From positions 1 through 6,430 of the forward strand of contig CAZMTT010000053.1 of assembly GCA_964569555.1 (NCBI GenBank): a DNA stretch of 6,430 bases, read 5' to 3'. The DNA comes from G020353235 sp964569555 (GTDB lineage Bacteria > Chloroflexota > Dehalococcoidia > Dehalococcoidales > JAUYDJ01). Positions 1 to 5,046 of this stretch are shown piece after piece. Made by a program: the position numbers and the translations under genes. Every line of letters starts with the position of its first letter. Within the stretch, counting starts at the first letter, position 1. The notes below the pieces were generated by a model that did not search any database, had not been told where the DNA came from, and saw nothing but the letters and a program-made list of their open reading frames with translations.

Positions 1-5
1 CTTTA

Positions 6-34
6 TCCCCTTCCCCTTGATAAGGGGAAGGGGA
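6..34. repeat. Perfect 13-bp inverted repeat, GGGGAAGGGG type
   Basis: Bases 6-18 (TCCCCTTCCCCTT) pair perfectly with 22-34 across a three-base GAT loop. The arms are all pyrimidine on one side and all purine on the other. As a transcript in either direction it would form a very stable hairpin. It lies at the window edge, so whether it belongs to a neighbouring gene's end or to a longer repeat cannot be seen. Confidence 0.7.
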
Positions 35-44
35 GGTATTATTG

Positions 45-63
45 AGAGGGGCTTCGCCCCTCT
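45..63 (-). terminator. Hairpin downstream of metK, possible operon terminator
   Basis: The stretch AGAGGGGCTTCGCCCCTCT is a perfect inverted repeat, with an 8-bp GC-rich stem (45-52 with 56-63) and a three-base loop. It begins about 70 bases past the metK stop. On the minus strand it is followed by CAATAATACC and not by a T-run, so it is not a textbook intrinsic terminator. It could end transcription inefficiently or protect the mRNA 3' end. It could equally be part of the repeat described over this region. Confidence 0.45.
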
Positions 64-119
64 AACTCCCCTGAATACTCCTCAGAGCAGGGTTCTCGCC
101 TCTCTTTAACTCTCCCCTG
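46..119. repeat. Two imperfect direct copies of a GC-rich unit
   Basis: Bases 46-73 and 87-119 align with a few gaps: CGCCCCTCTAACTCCCCTG in the first against CGCCTCTCTTTAACTCTCCCCTG in the second, each preceded by a G-run and TTC or TTCTC. The second copy is bounded by AGCAGGG (86-92) and CCCTGCT (115-121). Together with TTATCCCC at 3-10 and 121-128, the whole 131-base gap after metK is repeat-like and contains no gene. It resembles a short dispersed intergenic element, but no second genomic copy can be checked here. Confidence 0.5.
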
Positions 120-131
120 CTTATCCCCTGA

Positions 132-1343
132 TTACTTTTTAGCCGACGCCTCTCGGCGCAAAATCTCGGCTTTATCTGTCCTCTCCCAGGGGAGGTCAAG
201 GTCAGTCCGCCCGAAGTGCCCGTAGCAGGCAGTCTGCAGGTAGATTGGGCGCCGGAGGTCAAAGTGCCGGATAATCGCCTCCGGCCTGAGGTCAAAGTGC
301 TCATCAATCAGCCGGACGATGATTTTCTCATCAACCTTGGCGGTGCCGAAGGTCTCAAACGAAACCGAAAGAGGGTGGGCAACGCCAATAGCGTAGGCAA
401 CCTGGATCTCCAGCCGTTCGGCCAGTCCGGCAGCGACGATATTCTTGGCAATATAGCGGGCGGCATAGGCGGCCGAGCGGTCAACCTTGGTCGGGTCCTT
501 CCCCGAGAAACAACCGCCGCCATGGCGGGCAATTCCGCCATAGGTATCAACCAGAATCTTGCGCCCGGTAAAACCGGTATCAGATACCGGACCGCCAATG
601 ACAAAGCGGCCGGTAGCATTGACGTAAAACTTGGTGTCGTTATCCAGCATTGAGGCGGGTATCACCTTTCGGATGACCTGCTCGGTGATGTCCTGCTTTA
701 TCTTTTCCTGGCTGACATCAGGCTCATGCTGGGCACCAATGACCACGCTGTTAACTCGCCTGGGTACGCCGTTTTGATACTCCACGGTTACCTGTGATTT
801 GCCATCGGGACGAAGGTAAGGCAGGATGCTCTCTTTTCGCGCCTGAGCCAGGCGCTGACACAATTTGTGCGCCAGGGAAATGGGCAGGGGCATAAGCTCG
901 GGAGTCTCATTGCAGGCAAAGCCGACCATCATCCCCTGGTCACCGGCACCGATTTTATCCATCTCATCACCCGAGTGTGACTTTGCCTCCTGTGATTTAC
1001 TCACCCCCAGAGAAATGTCACTGGACTGCTCCTTGATGGAAACCATTACGCCACAGGACTCATAGTCGAAGCCATATTCGGGGCGAACATAGCCGACATC
1101 ATGGACTACCTGCCGCACCACTCGGGCAACTTCCACATAGCACTTGGTCGTAATCTCACCCATCACCACCACCAGTCCGTTGGTAACCCCGGTCTCGCAG
1201 GCTACCCTGCCGTAGGGGTCACAGGTCAGTATGGCATCCAGTATCGCATCCGATATCTGGTCACAGAGCTTATCCGGATGCCCCTCCGTCACCGACTCCG
1301 AGGTAAGCAGGTATTTGGGCGAGCTAGCAAAACTGTTGGTCAA
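132..1343 (-). CDS. metK: S-adenosylmethionine synthetase (methionine adenosyltransferase)
   Basis: This 403-residue enzyme makes SAM from ATP and methionine with release of phosphate and pyrophosphate. It is normally a Mg- and K-dependent cytoplasmic homotetramer. It shows the family signatures in order: TSESVTEGHPDK (14-25, the ATP-binding His22), GEITTK (62-67), GAGDQGMM (132-139, the hexapeptide signature), DTGFTGRK (255-262), and the P-loop-like GGGCFSGKDPTKVDRSAAY (275-293), where bacterial enzymes usually have GGGAFSGKD, so Cys279 is a mild variant. The length is normal for the bacterial family. The start is a TTG at 1343-1341, chosen because AAAGGAG sits four bases before it and the protein then aligns with the family's usual N-terminus (MTN...YLLTSESV). 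It is the last gene of the run, 11 bases after ahcY. The TAA at 134-132 is followed by a hairpin-rich region. No defect is seen. Confidence 0.98.
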   Translation of the reverse strand: MTNSFASSPKYLLTSESVTEGHPDKLCDQISDAILDAILTCDPYGRVACETGVTNGLVVVMGEITTKCYVEVARVVRQVVHDVGYVRPEYGFDYESCGVMVSIKEQSSDISLGVSKSQEAKSHSGDEMDKIGAGDQGMMVGFACNETPELMPLPISLAHKLCQRLAQARKESILPYLRPDGKSQVTVEYQNGVPRRVNSVVIGAQHEPDVSQEKIKQDITEQVIRKVIPASMLDNDTKFYVNATGRFVIGGPVSDTGFTGRKILVDTYGGIARHGGGCFSGKDPTKVDRSAAYAARYIAKNIVAAGLAERLEIQVAYAIGVAHPLSVSFETFGTAKVDEKIIVRLIDEHFDLRPEAIIRHFDLRRPIYLQTACYGHFGRTDLDLPWERTDKAEILRREASAKK

Positions 1344-1347
1344 GTTT

Positions 1348-1354
1348 CTCCTTT
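1348..1354 (-). promoter_or_regulatory. Ribosome binding site of metK (decides a TTG start)
   Basis: On the minus strand AAAGGAG starts immediately after the ahcY TAG stop and is followed by AAAC and then TTG. It is the strongest Shine-Dalgarno in the window. No ATG in the metK frame lies at a comparable distance, so it supports initiation at TTG. Confidence 0.8.
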
Positions 1355-2617
1355 CTATGTCCCTTCTTCCCAGCTGGTCAGGTATTTCTCCTGTTCAGTG
1401 GTCAGACTATCAACACCGATGCCCATCGACTTCAACTTCAGCCGGGCTATCTCTTTATCAATCTCCCGGGGCACCGCGTAAACCTCTCTATCCAGTTTTC
1501 CCTTATTCTTGAGCAGATACTCCAGAGACAGCGCCTGATTGGCAAAGCTCATATCCATCACACTGGCCGGATGTCCCTCAGCGGCGGCCAGATTAATCAA
1601 CCGCCCCTCCCCCAGTAGATAGATGTGCCGCCCATCCTTCAGGGTGTAGTCATCCACAAACGACCTTATCCGCCGCTTGCTTTTGGCCAGGCTCTTCAGA
1701 GCCGGGATATTAATCTCAACATTAAAATGACCGCTGTTCGCCAGGATGGCGCCGTCCTTCATCACCTCAAGGTGCTTCTTATCAATCACGTTCTTGCCCC
1801 CGGTGATGGTAATGAAGACTTCACCCACCCGGGCCGCTTCGGTCAGCGACATCACCTGGTAGCCGTCCATGACTGCCTCCAGGGCCCGCACCGGCTCCAC
1901 CTCGGCGACAATCACCTGAGCCCCCATCCCCTGCGCCCTCAAAGCGGTGCCATGCCCGCACCAGCCGTAGCCGCAGACGACCACCTTTTTCCCCGCCCAC
2001 AGAATATTGGTGGCACGGGTAATGCCGTCAATCGTGCTCTGGCCGGTGCCGTAGCGGTTATCAAAGAGATACTTGGTCTGGGCATCATTGACCGCAATCA
2101 GGGGGTATTTCAGCTTGCCGGCTTTGGCCAGGCTGCGCAGCCGGGTGACGCCGGTGGTCGTCTCCTCGGTGCCACCGATGACATTATTGATTAACTCGGT
2201 GCGCTTGGTGTGCAGGGTGGTGACCAGGTCGGCGCCGTCATCCACGGTAAGCACGGGCTGGTGGTCCAAGGTCAGATTAAGGTGCCGGTAGTAGGTGACC
2301 TCGTCCTCCCCCTTGATGGCACTGGTGGGAATACCGTACTCCACCAGGGCGGCGGCAACATCGTCCTGAGTGCTCAGCGGGTTGGAAGCACAGAGCACCC
2401 CCTCCGCCCCGCCCTCTTTGAGGGCCAGCATCAGGTTGGCCGTCTCGGTGGTTACATGGAGGCAGGCCGAAATCCTGACTCCCTGAAACGGCTTCTCACG
2501 GGCAAACCTTTCCTTAATCAGCCTCAGTACCGGCATCTGCCGGTAGGCCCACTCGATTCGTTCCCTGCCTTCACCGGCTAACGCCGGGTCTTTAACCTCA
2601 CCTCGTGGCTTGCCCAT
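1355..2617 (-). CDS. ahcY: Adenosylhomocysteinase (S-adenosyl-L-homocysteine hydrolase), short form
   Basis: This 420-residue NAD-dependent enzyme reversibly cleaves S-adenosylhomocysteine to homocysteine and adenosine, which relieves product inhibition of SAM-dependent methyltransferases. Landmarks are LHVTTETANL (53-62), the GVLCASNPLSTQDD segment (73-86), Asp126-Asp127, GGTEETTTG (148-156), the NDAQTK...FDNRYGTGQS block with Lys182, Asp186 and Asn187, the NAD-binding loop GYGWCGHG (216-223), NSGHFNVEI (294-302), and the loop ending AAAEGHPASVMDMSF (344-358). The C-terminus stops at ...YLTSWEEGT and lacks the Lys/Tyr tail that mesophilic enzymes use to clamp NAD in the partner subunit. The insertion seen in many bacterial enzymes also seems absent. 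This is the compact archaeal/Thermotoga-like form. The ATG at 2617 follows an AAAGGGGGG tract 17 bases after the fusion gene. The TAG is directly joined to the metK Shine-Dalgarno. The product supplies homocysteine to the MetE-like enzyme encoded upstream in the same run. Confidence 0.97.
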   Translation of the reverse strand: MGKPRGEVKDPALAGEGRERIEWAYRQMPVLRLIKERFAREKPFQGVRISACLHVTTETANLMLALKEGGAEGVLCASNPLSTQDDVAAALVEYGIPTSAIKGEDEVTYYRHLNLTLDHQPVLTVDDGADLVTTLHTKRTELINNVIGGTEETTTGVTRLRSLAKAGKLKYPLIAVNDAQTKYLFDNRYGTGQSTIDGITRATNILWAGKKVVVCGYGWCGHGTALRAQGMGAQVIVAEVEPVRALEAVMDGYQVMSLTEAARVGEVFITITGGKNVIDKKHLEVMKDGAILANSGHFNVEINIPALKSLAKSKRRIRSFVDDYTLKDGRHIYLLGEGRLINLAAAEGHPASVMDMSFANQALSLEYLLKNKGKLDREVYAVPREIDKEIARLKLKSMGIGVDSLTTEQEKYLTSWEEGT

Positions 2618-2620
2618 ATT

Positions 2621-2631
2621 CCCCCCTTTTT
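2621..2631 (-). promoter_or_regulatory. Probable ribosome binding site of ahcY
   Basis: On the minus strand AAAAAGGGGGG lies three bases before the ATG at 2617. The G-run can pair with the pyrimidine-rich 16S 3' end but is not a consensus GGAGG, so this site is weaker than the one at metK. Confidence 0.5.
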
Positions 2632-2634
2632 ATC

Positions 2635-4188
2635 TCAATCCACGCTGAATTTAGCCATAACCTGGCGGACGGTCTCACTCACCGGCCGTGAAGTATCAAT
2701 TATAACATAATTTGCCTCTAAAACCTCAGTCACCGCCTCAAATTGGCGCTTCTGCTCTTCAAAAATTTCCCAGCGCCCGTCGGATACTGTCCCCTGCTTC
2801 AGCCTTTCCGTCAGGCGCTGCGGGACAATCTCTTCCGCCAGAGTGCACTCAATGATAAAGAAGTCCGCCTTCGTCTCTTCAGCCAGCCGCTTCGCCTTCA
2901 GCCGGTGCTCAGCCCTGATAAAAGAAGCATCAAGAATTACCGAGCCACCCTCAGTCAGGATAGTTCTGGCTTCACTCAGCATGGTGTCATAGGTCAGGCG
3001 GGAAAAATCGGCCGAGTAGATGCCGTGGTCAAACTCCTCAAAGCGGTGCTCGGTCAGCGGAATAGACGCCAGTTGCTTGCGGGTAACATCGGAATGTATA
3101 GCCACCAGCCCCATCTGTCTGGCCAGGGCCTGAGCCAGGATTGTCTTGCCAGCGCCCACCAGACCGACGGTGATAAACAGGGCTGGCTTTGCCCTCAAGT
3201 AGGCGCGAGCCAGGTCAAAATAGCTCCGGGCGGTCTCCCGGACCGGCTCTTTTTCTTTAATATAGGGGTCATCAAGCTGAAAGCAGGCTACCTTACCCCG
3301 CACATAGGCCCGGTAGCACTTGTAGAAATCAAGCAGCCGGAGCAGCTCGCTATCCCGGCTCCGGGAGACATAGGTTTTGACAAAACTACGGGACAGGTCA
3401 GCCCGCCCGTAGTGGTCCAGGTCCATCGCCAGGAAGGCGACCTCCGAGGCGACATCAGAGTAGCGGAAGCGGTCATTGAACTCAATGCAATCATAGATAC
3501 AGATGCCATCCGAGAAGCAGATGTGGGCGGCGTGCAGGTCACCGTGGCAGTCCCTTATCCGGCCCTCTTTAACCCGCTTCCGGAACAGAGAGGCATTTTG
3601 GGCAATAAAGCCATCGGTATAGTCTTTAATCTGCCCATATTTCTTTTCCGAAATAGTCTGGCTAATATACTTTTCGGTCTGGGTGAAGTTCTCCCCGGTG
3701 TTCTGGGTGATAATATCCAGACCACCAAACTGGCTGATGTTATTATTGGTCTCGGCCCGCCGGTGAAACTCAGCCAGCCTCTCCGCCACCGCGGCGATCA
3801 TCTCTATTGACACCTGATCCTGGCCCAGCAGCGCGTCCATCATCTTTTCCCGGGGTAGGCGGCGCATCCTGACGGCATACTCAATAGCCTCGCCCTGACC
3901 GTCAATAACGATATTACCCCTGTCCTGAGTGATTGAGACGACACCGAGATAGGCAGCGGGGCAGAGGCGCCGGTTGAGCTCAACCTCCCGCTGGCAGTAG
4001 AATTTACGCTTCTCCAGGGTGGTATAGTCGAGGTAGCCCAGATTAACCGGCTTCTTTACCTTGTAGACCAAGTTATCGGTCAGGAAGACGAAGGACATCT
4101 GGGTCTGCACCAGCTCTATCTTGGGTGGATTTTCAGGGTAGGCTTTCGGGCTTAGCAAGGCTTGAACCAGCTGCGGTAACGGCGACAT
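2635..4188 (-). CDS. Bifunctional aminoglycoside-phosphotransferase-like kinase / P-loop ATP-binding protein (COG2187-COG0645 fusion)
   Basis: This 517-residue cytoplasmic protein has two parts. Residues about 30-330 resemble the aminoglycoside phosphotransferase/choline kinase fold. They include NLVYKVKKPVNLGYLDYTT with a candidate ATP-binding Lys (43-46), the catalytic loop CHGDLHAAHI (214-223, catalytic Asp217), and IYDCIEF, where Asp233 takes the DFG-Asp place. The Asn usually found in the catalytic loop is His222 here. Residues about 335-517 form a P-loop kinase-like domain, with Walker A GLVGAGKT (342-349), HSDVTRK (365-371) and VILDASF (417-423). This domain order is a known bacterial arrangement, commonly annotated as a bifunctional phosphotransferase/ATP-binding protein, and its substrate has not been established. 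The ATG at 4188 lies 10 bases after the THEP1 gene, with GGGGGAG inside that gene's end, somewhat distant. Antibiotic resistance is unlikely in this housekeeping context. Phosphorylation of a metabolite, cofactor or RNA end would be a guess. Confidence 0.9.
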   Translation of the reverse strand: MSPLPQLVQALLSPKAYPENPPKIELVQTQMSFVFLTDNLVYKVKKPVNLGYLDYTTLEKRKFYCQREVELNRRLCPAAYLGVVSITQDRGNIVIDGQGEAIEYAVRMRRLPREKMMDALLGQDQVSIEMIAAVAERLAEFHRRAETNNNISQFGGLDIITQNTGENFTQTEKYISQTISEKKYGQIKDYTDGFIAQNASLFRKRVKEGRIRDCHGDLHAAHICFSDGICIYDCIEFNDRFRYSDVASEVAFLAMDLDHYGRADLSRSFVKTYVSRSRDSELLRLLDFYKCYRAYVRGKVACFQLDDPYIKEKEPVRETARSYFDLARAYLRAKPALFITVGLVGAGKTILAQALARQMGLVAIHSDVTRKQLASIPLTEHRFEEFDHGIYSADFSRLTYDTMLSEARTILTEGGSVILDASFIRAEHRLKAKRLAEETKADFFIIECTLAEEIVPQRLTERLKQGTVSDGRWEIFEEQKRQFEAVTEVLEANYVIIDTSRPVSETVRQVMAKFSVD

Positions 4189-4198
4189 GGTATTTATC

Positions 4199-4714
4199 TC
4201 ACTCCCCCAACCACTCTTTTAGCTCGGCCAGCACTGGCTCGTGGTTATCCCTGGTCACGGTGAGCAGCTTTACCCGGGGCTGGCGCTTGATGGCATCGGC
4301 AAAGGGATTGGGATTGAGCATAATCGTGCCCAGAACCCGCTTGCCACTGCCCATTATCTGCCCGATGGCTTCCCGGAAGTTTGCCGAGAACAGTTCCATC
4401 TTGCCGATTTCGTCAATAACCACCAGGTCGCACTGCCCGGCGGCCCGACGGAGCGCCGAAACACCTGTCTGGTCTAAACTATCTATATCAACCCCGTATT
4501 TGCTCACCCGGTACGGGCTGCGAATATCAATGTGAGCCAGTATGGCTGTTTGCCCATCCAGGGTAACCAGCCGGAAGCCCTCTCTTACCCCCCGGGTGCG
4601 TATTTCCTCGGTATAAAACCCGCCGGCTCTGCCCTTCATCCCGGCTAAAGCCTGCTTGATAAGGCTCGTCTTCCCCGTCCCCGGTCTCCCGGTGAGGAGA
4701 TAAACCGACTTCAT
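4199..4714 (-). CDS. THEP1-family nucleoside-triphosphatase (COG1618 type)
   Basis: This 171-residue P-loop NTPase shows Walker A GRPGTGKT at 9-16, the family's GGFYTEEIR segment at 31-39 followed by REGF (44-47), and Walker B LVVIDEIGKME at 97-107, where Asp101 and Glu102 serve Mg binding and catalysis. The length and motif order match the THEP1 family, small soluble NTPases first studied in thermophiles that hydrolyse several NTPs and some deoxynucleotides in vitro. Their cellular role is unclear, although the fold is related to RecA-like/AAA ATPases. The ATG at 4714 overlaps the TGA of the basic mini-protein by four bases, and AGGGGAG lies just upstream, so translation of the two is probably coupled. 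The TGA at 4201-4199 is 10 bases before the kinase-ATPase fusion. Nothing in the sequence names its substrate. The family call is firm and the function is open. Confidence 0.93.
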   Translation of the reverse strand: MKSVYLLTGRPGTGKTSLIKQALAGMKGRAGGFYTEEIRTRGVREGFRLVTLDGQTAILAHIDIRSPYRVSKYGVDIDSLDQTGVSALRRAAGQCDLVVIDEIGKMELFSANFREAIGQIMGSGKRVLGTIMLNPNPFADAIKRQPRVKLLTVTRDNHEPVLAELKEWLGE

Positions 4715-4812
4715 TTCTCCCCTTCAGACCGGGGGGCTTGCTTTCGCTTTAACTCCAGCTTCTTTCGCTGGCGCCGATGCTTGAAGATGGCTACCCTTCT
4801 CTTCTTGTTCAT
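4711..4812 (-). CDS. 33-residue highly basic protein
   Basis: This is a very short reading frame beginning MNKKRRVAIFKHRRQRKK, with 15 Lys/Arg among 33 residues plus one His. The frame is open upstream to 4911, but that part overlaps the cysteine-rich gene by 83 bases and has ordinary shadow composition. The ATG at 4812, 16 bases after that gene's stop, is therefore the likelier start. There is no good Shine-Dalgarno before it, so translation may be coupled to the upstream gene. Its TGA overlaps the ATG of the next gene in an ATGA junction, and its last codons (GAG GGG GAG AAA) double as that gene's ribosome binding site. The composition resembles tiny RNA-binding ribosomal proteins such as bS22 or Thx. 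A K/R-rich mini-protein of this form seems familiar to me from Chloroflexota, but I cannot verify this. The protein's existence is inferred from spacing, overlap and composition, not from a recognised domain. Confidence 0.62.
   Translation of the reverse strand: MNKKRRVAIFKHRRQRKKLELKRKQAPRSEGEK
4717..4723 (-). promoter_or_regulatory. Ribosome binding site of the THEP1 gene, inside the mini-protein gene
   Basis: On the minus strand AGGGGAG is followed by AA and the ATG at 4714. It lies within the last codons of the basic mini-protein, whose TGA overlaps that ATG. This suggests coupled translation of the two. Confidence 0.6.
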
Positions 4813-4828
4813 GGCTAATAAATCCGGG

Positions 4829-5032
4829 CTAGTCTTTGCCGCCGCCATATACGGCCACAAAGCGGGCAAAGGAGCGGTCAAAGGTCCGCTCCACCTGGTC
4901 GGGAAAGACACAGGCGGGAAGCTCGCTAAAATTCAGGTGATAGGCGATACACTCACAGCACTTGCCCTTCCGGGAACAGGGCTCATAGGTGCAGTTGCAC
5001 CTGGCTTTATTGGCTTCAATCTGGCATTCCAT
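4829..5032 (-). CDS. Cysteine-rich small protein, DUF6485-like
   Basis: This 67-residue protein has eight cysteines at positions 3, 12, 14, 19, 25, 26, 28 and 41, arranged as C-x8-C-x-C-x4-C-x5-CC-x-C-x12-C. The conserved-looking core CTYEPCSRKGKCCECIAYH is followed by ELPACVFP and a charged ERTFDRS segment. I recognise this pattern as the DUF6485 family of short anaerobe proteins, whose function is not known. The cysteine spacing suggests a zinc site or an iron-sulfur cluster, but neither can be decided from sequence alone. There is no signal peptide or membrane segment, so it is probably cytoplasmic. The ATG at 5032-5030 is preceded by a clear AAGGGGAG Shine-Dalgarno, and the gene follows the MetE-like gene by 14 bases. 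That tight placement suggests co-expression with the methionine genes. A redox or metal role supporting the neighbouring methyltransferase is speculation. Confidence 0.85.
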   Translation of the reverse strand: MECQIEANKARCNCTYEPCSRKGKCCECIAYHLNFSELPACVFPDQVERTFDRSFARFVAVYGGGKD

Positions 5033-5038
5033 ACCTTG

Positions 5039-5046
5039 CTCCCCTT
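5039..5046 (-). promoter_or_regulatory. Ribosome binding site of the DUF6485-like gene
   Basis: On the minus strand AAGGGGAG lies directly after the stop of the MetE-like gene and six bases before the ATG at 5032. It is good evidence that this 67-codon frame is translated. Confidence 0.7.

Noticed and set aside
1..131. SAM riboswitch or CRISPR array in the non-coding end
   Set aside because: The region is downstream of metK, not upstream of the operon, and its repeats are only two imperfect copies without regular spacers. No SAM aptamer core was recognised.
216..653. Plus-strand open frame of 145 codons
   Set aside because: It is antisense to the conserved C-terminal half of metK and matches no family I recognise.
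1625..2194. Plus-strand open frame of 189 codons
   Set aside because: It is antisense to the NAD-binding region of ahcY, rich in His, Pro and Gly without motifs; a shadow.
2743..3810. Long plus-strand open frame of 355 codons
   Set aside because: It lies wholly antisense to the kinase-ATPase fusion, which has clear Walker and HGDLH motifs. The plus-strand translation shows no recognisable domain, so it is a composition-driven shadow.
4813..4911. Longer form (66 codons) of the basic mini-protein
   Set aside because: The extra 33 codons overlap the cysteine-rich gene by 83 bases and differ sharply in composition from the basic part.
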